A stretch of 64,000 nt of DNA from S015-6 sp964479535 (lineage in GTDB: Bacteria; Desulfobacterota; DSWW01): assembly GCA_964479535.1 (NCBI GenBank), contig CAYZMM010000036.1, forward strand, positions 1 to 64,000, in the 5' to 3' direction. Made by a program: the position numbers and the translations under genes. Below are positions 18,444-27,725 of this stretch, piece by piece. The notes under the pieces were generated by a model, which was given only the letters and a program-made list of their open reading frames with translations, did not search any database and had not been told where the DNA came from. The stretch's first letter is position 1. Every line of letters begins with the position of its first letter.

Positions 18444-19233
18444 AATCGCCTTTTCACCGTGTCCCAACGACACGTTCATCTTTCACGCCCTGCTCCACGG
18501 GCAGGTGGACACGGGGGCCCTGTCCTTCACCTCCCACATTGCGGACGTGGAGCGACTGAACGAGGCGGCCTTCTCGGAGACCTTCCCGGTCACCAAGCTC
18601 TCTTTTCATGCCTATCTGCACCTCATGGACCGGTACGAGCTCCTCGACGCAGGCTCGGCCCTGGGTTACGGATGCGGGCCGCTCCTGGTGGCCGGCCGTG
18701 AGCTCCCTTCCATCGAGGACGCGGCCATCGCGGTTCCCGGCCGTTACACGACCGCCTACCTTCTCCTCCGGCTCTGGCAGCCCGCCTGCAGAAACATCCG
18801 CACCGTGCCCTTCGACCGGATCCTGCCGGGAATCGCATCCGGAACCTTCGATGCCGGCGTCATCATCCACGAGGGCCGCTTCGTCTATCCGGAGTACGGT
18901 TGTGTGGAGATCATCGATCTGGGAGCATGGTGGGAAACAGAGACCGGGCTGCCCATACCGCTCGGATGCATCGCGACACGGAAGGATCCCGCGACCCTCC
19001 GGAACAGGAGCGGGATCGAGTCGGCTCTGAAGCGCTCGATCGCCTACGCCCTCGAGCATCCGGACGCATCCAGGGACTTTGTTCGATCCCACGCGCAGGA
19101 GCTCGAAGAGGACGTGATCCGGGAGCACATTCGTCTCTATGTAAACGATTTCACGGAATCGCTCGGAGAGACGGGCAGGAAGGCGGTTGCCGCCCTGGAG
19201 GAGATGGCACGATGCCGCGGCATCTTTCGGTAG
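18436..19233 (+). CDS. mqnD: 1,4-dihydroxy-6-naphthoate synthase MqnD
   Basis: A 265-residue enzyme opening with the family hallmark FSPCPNDTFIFHALLHG. It has a DVERLNEAAF segment and ends with the DFVRSHAQELEEDVIREHIRLYVN helix found in MqnD. It converts the cyclic futalosine product to 1,4-dihydroxy-6-naphthoate. It overlaps mqnC by 8 bp and mqnB by 22 bp. Confidence 0.93.
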   Translation: MPEIAFSPCPNDTFIFHALLHGQVDTGALSFTSHIADVERLNEAAFSETFPVTKLSFHAYLHLMDRYELLDAGSALGYGCGPLLVAGRELPSIEDAAIAVPGRYTTAYLLLRLWQPACRNIRTVPFDRILPGIASGTFDAGVIIHEGRFVYPEYGCVEIIDLGAWWETETGLPIPLGCIATRKDPATLRNRSGIESALKRSIAYALEHPDASRDFVRSHAQELEEDVIREHIRLYVNDFTESLGETGRKAVAALEEMARCRGIFR

Positions 19234-19832
19234 GACTGATCATGGCCACCGAGCTGGAGGCAGCGCCTTTCATCGAGGGGATGGCCCTGACCGAGACGGA
19301 GCGGGAGCCCTTTTCCGTCTATCAGGGCGAAGGGGAGGCCGGGCTCATCCTCTCCGGCATCGGCAAGGCGAACGCCGCCATGGCCTGTGCCTATCTCCTG
19401 CAACGGCACGGGCCGCAGTGCATCCTGAACCTGGGCGCCGCAGGCGCCACGGACGGCCGAGCGAACATGGGGAAGAACTACCACGTGAACCGGGTGATCG
19501 AGCCCGACCGTCCCCATCTGCGTACGGGCACTCCCCACGAGCAGATTCCGGACGTCCTGGACGGGCTTCCCGTTGCGGCCCTTGCGACCCAGGACCGGCC
19601 GGTGAAGGATCCGGCCCACAGGGCTGCCGTCGCGCTTCAGGCCGAGTTGGTGGACATGGAGGGCGCATCGGTGGTACAGACGGCCCGGCGGTTTCGAGTG
19701 CCCTGCTACCTGTTCAAGTTCGTGAGCGATTCGGCGGGTCACACGGAGAGTTCGGAGATCGAGACGAACATCCGACAATACCGGCAGGCCTTTTACGCAT
19801 TCTTCAAAGACCACATCCGAACCCGGCTGTAG
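19212..19832 (+). CDS. mqnB: Futalosine hydrolase MqnB
   Basis: A 206-residue nucleoside phosphorylase-fold protein. Motifs include MATELEAAPFIEG, GIGKANAAMACAYLL, LNLGAAGAT and the purine/ribose-site ELVDMEGASVVQTARRFRVP. It removes the nucleobase from futalosine-type intermediates. The ATG at 19212 lies 22 bp inside mqnD. The order D-B inside a coupled cluster supports this over 5'-methylthioadenosine nucleosidase, which has the same fold. Confidence 0.9.
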   Translation: MPRHLSVGLIMATELEAAPFIEGMALTETEREPFSVYQGEGEAGLILSGIGKANAAMACAYLLQRHGPQCILNLGAAGATDGRANMGKNYHVNRVIEPDRPHLRTGTPHEQIPDVLDGLPVAALATQDRPVKDPAHRAAVALQAELVDMEGASVVQTARRFRVPCYLFKFVSDSAGHTESSEIETNIRQYRQAFYAFFKDHIRTRL

Positions 19833-19850
19833 GCGACCAGGATCAGGACG

Positions 19851-20726
19851 ATGAAACTCCTCGACAAGGCGATCATCTACGCCCGTATGATCAAGCTCTC
19901 CCACACGATCTTCGCCCTTCCCTTTGCGCTTGCCTCCCTGGTGCTGGTGCACCGGGTTTCCCCTGTGAGCGGCACCACCCTCCTCTGGATCCTGCTGGCC
20001 ATGGTCGGTGCGCGCTCGGCGGCCATGGGGTTCAACCGACTCGCCGACGCCGAGCTCGACGCGAGGAACCCGAGGACCGACGGAAGGGAGATCCCCACAC
20101 GGAAGATGACCAGATGGGAAGCCGCGGCCTTCATCGCCGCCTCCAGCCTGCTCTTCCTGCTGTCGGCGGCCATGCTCTCCCCTCTCTGTTTCCGTCTCGC
20201 CTTCCCGGTTCTGGCACTGCTCTTCTTCTACTCCTACACCAAGCGGTTCACCTGGCTCGCCCATTTCTGGCTGGGCCTTGCCATCGGGCTGGTGCCCATG
20301 GCGGTCTGGGTCGCGGTGGCAGGGCAGTTCTCCCTCCGGATCGGCATGCTGAGCCTGGCGCTGCTGACCTACATCGCGGGTTTCGACATCCTGTACGCCT
20401 GCCAGGATGTCCGGTTCGACAGGGAGGAGGGGCTCTGCTCGATACCGGCCCGTTTCGGCATCCCGAAGGCGATGCGGGCGGCCCGAGGGCTTCACGCGGC
20501 GAGCCTGCTCTGCCTGGCAAGCCTTTACTGGCTCTTCGAGTTGAGCCCCGCCTACCTGATCTTCGTGGGCATCATCGCCGTGCTCTTCTGCATCGAGCAC
20601 GCCCTGGTGGACCCGGAAGACCTGTCCCGGATCCACATCGCCTTCTTCCACGTGAACAGCGCCATCTCGGTGATGGTCTTCGTCGCCGTGCTCTCCGGCG
20701 AGCTTCTGGGAGGTCGATGGTCGTGA
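19851..20726 (+). CDS. mqnP: MqnP, UbiA-family prenyltransferase
   Basis: A 291-residue protein with about eight or nine membrane helices and the two Asp-rich prenyl-diphosphate sites: NRLADAELDARNPRT (first) and YACQDVRFDREEG (second). It should attach the polyprenyl chain to 1,4-dihydroxy-6-naphthoate in the inner membrane. It follows mqnB by 18 bp and overlaps mqnL by 10 bp. A 4-hydroxybenzoate prenyltransferase (UbiA) would look similar; the mqn context decides. Confidence 0.9.
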   Translation: MKLLDKAIIYARMIKLSHTIFALPFALASLVLVHRVSPVSGTTLLWILLAMVGARSAAMGFNRLADAELDARNPRTDGREIPTRKMTRWEAAAFIAASSLLFLLSAAMLSPLCFRLAFPVLALLFFYSYTKRFTWLAHFWLGLAIGLVPMAVWVAVAGQFSLRIGMLSLALLTYIAGFDILYACQDVRFDREEGLCSIPARFGIPKAMRAARGLHAASLLCLASLYWLFELSPAYLIFVGIIAVLFCIEHALVDPEDLSRIHIAFFHVNSAISVMVFVAVLSGELLGGRWS

Positions 20727-22564
20727 CCGGCAGAGGACCGACCCGGAGCTACGGGAACCTGGGGGAGTTCATCGCCGCCCTCGAAGCGGAAGGCGAGCTC
20801 GTCCGTGTGCGAACCCCGGTCTCCGCCCACCTGGAGATCACGGAGTTCACGGACCGTATGTGCAAGAGCCCGGGAGGCGGCAAGGCCCTGCTCTTCGAGA
20901 ACGTGGAGGGCTCCGAGTTCCCGGTCCTGACCAACGCCTTCGGGAGCGCGAAACGGATCGCCCTGGCCCTCGGCGAGGAGCCGGACGCCCTGGCGGGAAG
21001 GATGAAGGCGATCCTGGAGCAGGCCCCCCCCCGCTCCTTCCGGGACAAGCTGCGGTTCATCCCGAAGGCGGTCTCCTACGCGAGATTCCTGCCCAGGACC
21101 CGGCGCCGGGGAACCCCGCCCTGCCAGGAAGTCGTGCTCACGGGGGACGCGGTCGACCTGAACGCCCTGCCCATCCTGCACTGCTGGCCCGAGGACGGCG
21201 GCAGATTCGTCACCCTTCCGGTGGTGTTCACCAGGGGGCTCGAGGGCGGCAGGAGGAACGCCGGCATGTACCGGATGCAGGTCTACGACAGGAACACCAC
21301 CGGCATGCACTGGCACATCCACAAGGACGGGTCCCACCATTTCCAGGAATACCGGAAAGCGGGAAGGCGCATGGAGGTGGCCGTTGCGGTCGGCACCGAC
21401 CCGGCGGTGACCTATGCCGCGTCTGCGCCCATGCCGAGGGGAATCGACGAGATGATGCTCGCCGGCTTCATCCGGCAGAAGCCGGTGGCCATGCAGAAGG
21501 GGGTCACCGTCGACATCGAGGTCCCGTGCGAGGCGGAATTCGTCCTGGAGGGCTATGTGGATCCCGAGGAATCGCGGATCGAGGGCCCCTTCGGCGATCA
21601 CACGGGATACTACTCGCTTCAGGACGCCTACCCCGTTTTCCACGTCACGGCGATCACGCACAGGCGGAACCCGGTCTATTCCGCCACCGTGGTCGGCAGG
21701 CCGCCCATGGAGGACTGCTATCTGGCCCTGGCCACGGAGCGGCTCTTCCTGCCCATGCTGCAAACCACCGTGCCGGAAATCCTTGACTACTGGATGCCCT
21801 GGGAAGGGGTGTTCCACAATGTGGTGGCGGTGGCCATCGACAAGCAGTACCCGGGCCACGCGGCCAAGATCATGAGCGGCCTGTGGGGGATGGGCCAGAT
21901 GAGCTTCTCCAAGGCGATCGTCATCGTGGACCGGGCCGAGCTGCTGGGCCCCGGCGGCGGTCTGCTGGGGCACATCCTCGACACGGTGGACCTGCCCGCG
22001 GACCTGACGATCACGCAGGGGGTGCTCGATGTGCTGGATCACGCGGCCCCGAAACCCCTGTTCGGCGCCAAGGTCGGGCTCGACGCAACGGAGCGACTCG
22101 CGTCGGAGGGCCCCCGAAAAGCCCCCAGTCCGCGACGCGGCCTCAGCGAGACGGACCTGCTCGGACGCCTCCGAAGCATCGACCCCGGGTTCAGCCGGGT
22201 GGGATGCGCCTTTACCGACAGGGCGAATCCCCTCCTACTCATCACGATCGAGAAACAGGGCACGAAGAACTCGCAGCACTACGTCGAAGCCTTGCGACAG
22301 GCCCCGGAGGTGATCTCCGCCGGAACCTGCTTGCTCTACGACGACGGGGTCGATCTCGGGGATGGTTCCCTGCTCGCGTGGAAGGCCTTCAACAACATCG
22401 ATCCGGAGCGGGATTTAACGGTCACGCCGGAGGGCCTGATCCTCGACGGCACCCGCAAGGGGCCGGAGGACGGCCACGACCGGCCCTGGCCCGAAGACAT
22501 CGTCATGACCGAGGAGATCAAGAAGCGCGTTGATAAGAAGTGGACGGAACTCGGCCTCCCCTAG
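20717..22564 (+). CDS. mqnL: MqnL, UbiD-family decarboxylase
   Basis: A 615-residue UbiD-family protein. The ATG at 20717 has GGGAGG upstream and overlaps mqnP by 10 bp. Family features are DLNALPILHCWPEDGGRF, AGMYRMQVYDRNTTGMHWH and the ESRIEGPFGDHTGYYS block with the prFMN/metal-site Glu residues. In the futalosine pathway it removes the carboxylate of the prenylated naphthoate. It needs prenylated FMN from a UbiX/MqnM flavin prenyltransferase, and no such gene is in the window. It completes the mqnE-A-C-D-B-P-L run. Confidence 0.9.
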   Translation: MVVTGRGPTRSYGNLGEFIAALEAEGELVRVRTPVSAHLEITEFTDRMCKSPGGGKALLFENVEGSEFPVLTNAFGSAKRIALALGEEPDALAGRMKAILEQAPPRSFRDKLRFIPKAVSYARFLPRTRRRGTPPCQEVVLTGDAVDLNALPILHCWPEDGGRFVTLPVVFTRGLEGGRRNAGMYRMQVYDRNTTGMHWHIHKDGSHHFQEYRKAGRRMEVAVAVGTDPAVTYAASAPMPRGIDEMMLAGFIRQKPVAMQKGVTVDIEVPCEAEFVLEGYVDPEESRIEGPFGDHTGYYSLQDAYPVFHVTAITHRRNPVYSATVVGRPPMEDCYLALATERLFLPMLQTTVPEILDYWMPWEGVFHNVVAVAIDKQYPGHAAKIMSGLWGMGQMSFSKAIVIVDRAELLGPGGGLLGHILDTVDLPADLTITQGVLDVLDHAAPKPLFGAKVGLDATERLASEGPRKAPSPRRGLSETDLLGRLRSIDPGFSRVGCAFTDRANPLLLITIEKQGTKNSQHYVEALRQAPEVISAGTCLLYDDGVDLGDGSLLAWKAFNNIDPERDLTVTPEGLILDGTRKGPEDGHDRPWPEDIVMTEEIKKRVDKKWTELGLP

Positions 22565-22700
22565 CCGACCCGGATGGCCCCACCCCCATGGGGTAAGCTC
22601 GTCATTCTTCCAATCTCCCTCGAGAATTCTTTCGCAGAACCGGCGGCAACCTGTATAATGGCGACCTGCTCCAATCAGCCTGCGCACAGGAGGGGAGATC

Positions 22701-24017
22701 ATGAACATGAACCGTCGAGCGTTCCTCAAGTCCGTGGCCGCCGGCGCGGCACTCGGCACCGTCGGGTGCGGCGATTCCTCCACCGAATCGGCCGGTACGG
22801 CCCAGGCCCCGGTGACCGGCTACTTCGAACAGATCGCAGCCGACCTGAATGCCATGGGCATCGGCACGCCGAGGCTCTTCATCGACCTGGACCGGCTGGA
22901 CGCGAATGCAGCGAAGATCCTGGCCGAGGTGGGCGTCGAGCGCTACCGGATCGTGGAGAAGTCCCTCACGTCCCTCGAGCTGCTCGCCTACGTGAAGGAG
23001 CGCACGGGCGCAGAGAAGTTCATGGTCCTCCACCTGCCCTTCCTGCCGCCCATCCTGGACGCCTTTCCGAACGCCGATGTCCTCATCGGCAAGGCCCAGC
23101 CGACCCCTGCTGTGGAGACCTTGATCAATACCTTCGACAGGGTCGATTGGCCGTCCGTCGCCTCCCGGGTGCAGTTCATCGCCGACAGCCGCGCCCGTCT
23201 CGACGAACTGACCGCTCTGGCCCGGCGGCTCGGCCTGACCCTCAGGATCTCGGTCGAGATCGACGTAGGCCTTCGCCGAAGCGGCGTGCCCGAACCGGGT
23301 CTCCTGCCGAACGTGCTCGCAGGCCTCGTCGAGAACCCGGACGCGGTCCGGTTCACCGGGTTCCTGGGATACGACGGCCACGTGGCGCACGCCCCGGCCC
23401 TCCTGGTCTCGCCCCTGGAGGCGGCCAACGACGCATGGAACAAGGCGATGGCCCTGTTCGATTCGTACATTCGCATCCTCCGCAATCAGTTCCCCGGGTT
23501 GATGCACGACGACCTGGTCTTCAACAGCGGGGGAAGCGCCTCCTTTCCCATGTATCAGAGCGGACCGGTGAACGACGTGGCGATCGGTGGAGGCGTGGTG
23601 CGGCCCGCCGCCTACCCGGACACCTTCTGCGGTGTGCTGGAGCCGGCCATCTTCATCGCCACGCCGGTCCTGGCCCACTATCCCATGGCCAGGATGCCCT
23701 TCCTGTCGGCCGAGTTCAGCCACAGGCTGCTCGGATACAAACAGGGCATCGCCATCTACGGCGGCGGCTGGGCAGCGGAATTCATCTCCCCGCCGACCCT
23801 GGCGAACATGCCCCTCGTCTCCGACCCGGAGAACCAGAACCTGGTCCCGAACCAGTCGATCGTGACGGCGCCGCAGGATGTGAACCTCGCCCCCGGCGAC
23901 TGGGTCTTCATGCACCCGAAGCAGAGCGACGCCCTGTTCCAGTTCGAGGAGATCATGCTCGTCCGGGGGGGACGGCTGCTGGAAGAGCGCTGGGGGGCCT
24001 TCCCGAGGCGCTATTGA
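22701..24017 (+). CDS. Exported DSD1/alanine-racemase-like PLP protein with a Tat signal
   Basis: A 438-residue protein. Residues 1-24 contain NRRAFLKS, a near-perfect twin-arginine motif, and end at GTVGC, which may be a lipobox. The fold-type III domain starts at TPRLFIDLDRLDAN; VEKSL probably carries the PLP lysine, and the C-terminal part has YGGGWAAEF and GDWVFMHPKQ. Relatives are D-threonine aldolases, D-serine dehydratases and racemases. A PLP enzyme carried folded through Tat is unusual. The start has AGGAGG upstream. It lies between mqnL and the convergent NudC gene; the substrate is unknown. Confidence 0.8.
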   Translation: MNMNRRAFLKSVAAGAALGTVGCGDSSTESAGTAQAPVTGYFEQIAADLNAMGIGTPRLFIDLDRLDANAAKILAEVGVERYRIVEKSLTSLELLAYVKERTGAEKFMVLHLPFLPPILDAFPNADVLIGKAQPTPAVETLINTFDRVDWPSVASRVQFIADSRARLDELTALARRLGLTLRISVEIDVGLRRSGVPEPGLLPNVLAGLVENPDAVRFTGFLGYDGHVAHAPALLVSPLEAANDAWNKAMALFDSYIRILRNQFPGLMHDDLVFNSGGSASFPMYQSGPVNDVAIGGGVVRPAAYPDTFCGVLEPAIFIATPVLAHYPMARMPFLSAEFSHRLLGYKQGIAIYGGGWAAEFISPPTLANMPLVSDPENQNLVPNQSIVTAPQDVNLAPGDWVFMHPKQSDALFQFEEIMLVRGGRLLEERWGAFPRRY

Positions 24018-24039
24018 CAGAAAGGAAGAGAAGCGAGCA

Positions 24040-24870
24040 TCAGGTGGACGCCTCCGGGTGGTTTTCCGCGAACCAGTCGATCAGCTTCCGGGCGATGCTC
24101 AAGCTGGGGGGAACGCTGGGGAGGCTGTCCGCGGCAAACCATTCCGCATCCACGATCTCCGTGCCGTCCACCTGGATCTCGCCTTCCGCATACTCGGCCG
24201 TGAACCCGAGCATGAGCGAGTCCGGAAAGGGCCATGGCTGGCTGCCGAAATAGCGAACGTTCTTGACCCGGATCCCCACTTCCTCCTCCACCTCGCGCAC
24301 CACGCACTGCTCCAGGGTTTCTCCGGGCTCGACGAACCCGGCGAGGACGCTCCAGAAACTCACGCGAAACCGGGGAGACGTGGCGAGCAGGAGCTTGTCG
24401 TCCCTGATCACGGCCACGATGACGGCGGGTGAGAGCCGCGGGTAGCAGCTCAGGCCGCAGGCCGGGCAGGTCTTCGCCCGCTCCTCCGCCTTGTCTTCGG
24501 TAGGTGTGCCGCACCGCCCGCAGAACCGGTGGCTGTTGGCCCATCGAATCAACTGCGCGGCACACCCCGCGACCAGGAGGAGTTCGTCCTCGACCCGGCC
24601 CAGCAGCTCGAAGAGCCCCGAGCAGGCGAAGTCGTCCGGGAGGGATCCGGCTGAATCGTGCAACTCCGCCAGAAAGCAGGGGGTTCCGTCCCTGTGCCCG
24701 AAATACTGTGCACCGGCCAGCGCCCCGTGCAGGGGCTTCAGGTCGGAGAAGCGGGGAACGAGACAGGCGCCCCCCTTCTGTTTCACGACCAGCTTCTCTT
24801 CGTGCAGGACGAACCAGAGATCGCCGTCCTGTCTGGGCCGGGAAGGATCGAAGCCGGGTTCAAAGGCCAT
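24040..24870 (-). CDS. nudC: NudC-type NADH pyrophosphatase / RNA-decapping Nudix enzyme
   Basis: A 276-residue protein. A zinc ribbon (CGRCG and CPACG, about 18 residues apart) is followed by the Nudix box GFVEPGETLEQCVVREVEEE and then SQPWPFPDS, the NADH-specific motif. It hydrolyses NAD(H) and can remove NAD caps from RNA. The ATG at 24870 has GGAGG upstream; the frame continues 28 codons further without support. Its 3' end faces the PLP-protein gene 22 bp away. Confidence 0.93.
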   Translation of the reverse strand: MAFEPGFDPSRPRQDGDLWFVLHEEKLVVKQKGGACLVPRFSDLKPLHGALAGAQYFGHRDGTPCFLAELHDSAGSLPDDFACSGLFELLGRVEDELLLVAGCAAQLIRWANSHRFCGRCGTPTEDKAEERAKTCPACGLSCYPRLSPAVIVAVIRDDKLLLATSPRFRVSFWSVLAGFVEPGETLEQCVVREVEEEVGIRVKNVRYFGSQPWPFPDSLMLGFTAEYAEGEIQVDGTEIVDAEWFAADSLPSVPPSLSIARKLIDWFAENHPEAST

Positions 24871-24996
24871 TCGCGTTCCTCCGGGACCCACCGTCGCTCT
24901 TCTTGAGGCCTTCAGAACTGCTACGAGGATGCTTGACAACCTCCCGGCTGTCAATTAGACATCCTCTTGGATGATCACTGCAGAGGGAGATGAGTC

Positions 24997-26214
24997 GTGA
25001 GAAAGCCCTTCTCGAAGACCGCAGGAATCCATACGATGTGCGTCCATGCCGGGGAAGCCGTCGACCGGGAAACCCGGGCCCTGCGCAGGCCGATTCACAT
25101 GGCGAATTCCTACGAATTGCCCACCGACATCGAGGAGCTGATCGAGGTCTTCTCCTGGGATCATCTGGACAAGTTCCAGTACAGCCGGGAACACAGCGCC
25201 ACCCCGCGGCATCTCGAGGAGCGACTGGCCGCCCTGGAGGGGAGCGAAGACTGCGTCGTGACCGCCAGCGGCATGGGGGCCGTGTCCGCGGTCTTCTTCA
25301 GCCTGATGAACGCGGGCGATCACATCGTGGCTTCAGAGGCCTGCTACACCGGTACCCAGAAGCTCTTGAGTGTCCACATGCCGCGGTTCGGGGTGAAGGT
25401 GAGCCTGGTGGACACCACCGACCTGGAGGCGGTCCGGGCGGCCGTCCGGCCGGAAACCCGGGCCGTCTTCGTGGAGACACCGGGCAACCCCCTGGTCTAC
25501 CTGAGCGACATCGAGAAGATCGCCGAAATCACCCACGCGGCGGGAGCGACCCTGATCGTGGACAGCACCTGGTCGGGCCTGACCACCCAGAAGCCGATGG
25601 CCCTGGGGGCCGACATCGTCGTCCACAGCGCAACCAAGTACCTGAACGGCCACGGCGACGCCCTGGGCGGCGCGGTGATGGGACCCAGGGAGATCCTGGC
25701 CGAGGTTCGCGAGGGAGGCATCGTCCACCTGGGGGCCTGCATCAGCCCCTTCAATGCCTGGCTGATCATGCGCGGGCTGGTGACCCTTCCCCTTCGGATG
25801 CAGAAGCACTCGGCGAACGCCATGGAAGTGGCCCGGTTCCTCCAGTCCCACCCGAAGGTCACCCAGGTGCGATACCCGGGCCTCGAAGACCACCCCCAAC
25901 ACGATCTGGCCGCCCGGCAGATGTCCGGATTCTCCGGCATGATGAACTTCAGCCTGGATGCGGACCTCATGGGCTGCTTCCACTTTCTCGAACGGCTCGA
26001 GATCATCACGCACGCCGTATCCCTGGGGCACGACCAGAGCCTCCTGATCTACATCCCGACCCTGTTCTTCTTCGACGACATGGTGGCCTTCGACGACCGG
26101 CAGAAGGAGAAATACACCGAGATCATGGGAGAGGGCGTCTTCCGGTTCAGCGTGGGGATCGAAGACCCGGAAGACCTGATTCGCGATCTGGGGCAGGCAC
26201 TGGAGAAGGTCTGA
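24997..26214 (+). CDS. Cys/Met metabolism PLP-dependent enzyme (gamma-lyase/synthase family)
   Basis: A 405-residue fold-type I enzyme of the trans-sulfuration family. The PLP lysine is K214 in SATKYLNGHGD; VETPGNPL and GMGAVSAVF are conserved. Members include methionine gamma-lyase and cystathionine or homocysteine synthases; the exact reaction cannot be told. GTG at 24997 is the start, with GGGAG upstream. An MttB-family gene begins 32 bp downstream, so the pair may handle a methylated or sulfur-containing amine. Confidence 0.85.
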   Translation: MRKPFSKTAGIHTMCVHAGEAVDRETRALRRPIHMANSYELPTDIEELIEVFSWDHLDKFQYSREHSATPRHLEERLAALEGSEDCVVTASGMGAVSAVFFSLMNAGDHIVASEACYTGTQKLLSVHMPRFGVKVSLVDTTDLEAVRAAVRPETRAVFVETPGNPLVYLSDIEKIAEITHAAGATLIVDSTWSGLTTQKPMALGADIVVHSATKYLNGHGDALGGAVMGPREILAEVREGGIVHLGACISPFNAWLIMRGLVTLPLRMQKHSANAMEVARFLQSHPKVTQVRYPGLEDHPQHDLAARQMSGFSGMMNFSLDADLMGCFHFLERLEIITHAVSLGHDQSLLIYIPTLFFFDDMVAFDDRQKEKYTEIMGEGVFRFSVGIEDPEDLIRDLGQALEKV

Positions 26215-26246
26215 CCGTCGGCGCCACACCGAGAAAGGGAAAATGC

Positions 26247-27710
26247 ATGAAGCTCCCCCGAATGAAGGTCCTGGACGACGACGAAATCCTGAAGATCCAC
26301 GAGCGATCCCTGGAGATCCTGCAGAAGACCGGTGTTCGGGTCATGCTCGGAAGGATGCGGACCCTGCTGGCGGACGCAGGCTGCCAGGTGGACGAGGCAT
26401 CCAGGATCGTGAAGTTTCCGCCCGCCGTGGTGGAGGAATTCGCGAAGAAGGCACCCACGGAGTTCTTCGTGGCCGGCGCGGACCCGAAGGTCCGGTTCCG
26501 GATCAGCCCGGAGAGCCGGGTCTGGGCCGGGCTGGGCACCGCCTTCCGGATGCTCGACGTGGCCACCGGCGAGCACCGGGAGGCCACCCACGAGGACGTG
26601 CGCAAGCACCTCGTGCTCTTCGATCACCTGGACCACATCTCCTGCAACCAGATGGACGTTTGGGCCCAGGACATACCGATGCACACCATTCACGTGGAGA
26701 CGATCCGCACCTGGGCACGGAACTGCACCAAGTCGATCGGCATGGGGGCCTACGGGGTGCAGGCCACCCGGGACATGATGGAAATGGTCGCCATGGTGAT
26801 GGGCGGCAAGGAAGCCCTGAAGGAGCGGCACCCATTCTGCGGTGTGGTCAACACCCATACCCCCCTGTCGAGCGCCCAGATCCAGCTCGAGGGGATGATG
26901 ATCCTGGGCGAGCACCACATGCCTGCCCTTCTGTCCCCGGAAGCGATGGCCGGAACCACGGCACCGGCCACCCTCGCCGGGCTGCTCCTGCAGCACAACG
27001 CCGAAGTCCTCTCCCACGTCGTCATGTCCCAGGTCGCACACCCGGGCAGCCCGGTTCTGTACGGCTCCGTGTCCACCGTCGCCGACATGAAGACGGGCAC
27101 GCCCGCCATCGGATCCGTCGAGACCGGCCTGATCAGCGCTGCCGCCGCCCAGCTCGGCCATCACTACGGGCTGCCGGTTCGCACCGTCGCCGGGGCCACC
27201 GAGGCGAAGGTCCTGGACGTCCAGAGCGGGTTCGAGCGGATGCAGTCCATGATGCTGGCGGCCATGGGCGGTGCCAACTACATCACCTGCGTGGGCACCC
27301 TGGAGTCCACCAACCTGGGCGCCCACGAGCTGGCCGTCATCGACAACGAGATCATCGGCCGGACCGAGAGGGCCCTGCGCGGCATCGACGTGACCCCGGA
27401 GAAGCTCCTGCTGGAGGATATCCGGCGCGTCGGACCGGAGGGCCACTACCTGGACGAGGACAGCACCCTGGACTACTTCCGGGAAGAGCATTTCATACCG
27501 GCCGTGTCGGACCGGAAACAGCTCGATGCGTGGAAATCTTCCGGCAGAAAGAACATCTCCGATTATGCAAGCGAGGCGGTGGACCGGATCCTCGCCGAGC
27601 ACGAACCGAGAGAGATCGACCCGAAGCTCGCCGAGGAGCTCGATGCCTACGTGGAGATGGTCAAGAAGCGCTCGACCGCGGACTTCGAGGCGGCGGAATG
27701 GGAAGAGTAG
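26247..27710 (+). CDS. MttB/MtgB-family corrinoid-linked methyltransferase without pyrrolysine
   Basis: A 487-residue member of the trimethylamine methyltransferase family (TIM barrel). The N-terminal KIHERSLEILQKTGVRVM segment and the TLAGLLLQHNAEVL and GSVSTVADMKTG blocks are typical. The frame has no internal amber codon, so this is the large non-Pyl subgroup, whose known member MtgB demethylates glycine betaine. The substrate is probably a quaternary amine. It lies 32 bp after the PLP enzyme and 15 bp before DUF6165. No corrinoid protein is adjacent; the nearest is at 59081-59713. Confidence 0.88.
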   Translation: MKLPRMKVLDDDEILKIHERSLEILQKTGVRVMLGRMRTLLADAGCQVDEASRIVKFPPAVVEEFAKKAPTEFFVAGADPKVRFRISPESRVWAGLGTAFRMLDVATGEHREATHEDVRKHLVLFDHLDHISCNQMDVWAQDIPMHTIHVETIRTWARNCTKSIGMGAYGVQATRDMMEMVAMVMGGKEALKERHPFCGVVNTHTPLSSAQIQLEGMMILGEHHMPALLSPEAMAGTTAPATLAGLLLQHNAEVLSHVVMSQVAHPGSPVLYGSVSTVADMKTGTPAIGSVETGLISAAAAQLGHHYGLPVRTVAGATEAKVLDVQSGFERMQSMMLAAMGGANYITCVGTLESTNLGAHELAVIDNEIIGRTERALRGIDVTPEKLLLEDIRRVGPEGHYLDEDSTLDYFREEHFIPAVSDRKQLDAWKSSGRKNISDYASEAVDRILAEHEPREIDPKLAEELDAYVEMVKKRSTADFEAAEWEE

Positions 27711-27725
27711 GAGGCTGAGGCGGCT

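Noticed and set aside
19187..22564. A very long plus-strand open frame (about 1,125 codons) starting in mqnB and ending with mqnL
   Set aside because: Only the last 616 codons are the UbiD-type gene. The first part is an out-of-frame reading through mqnB and mqnP and has no domain.
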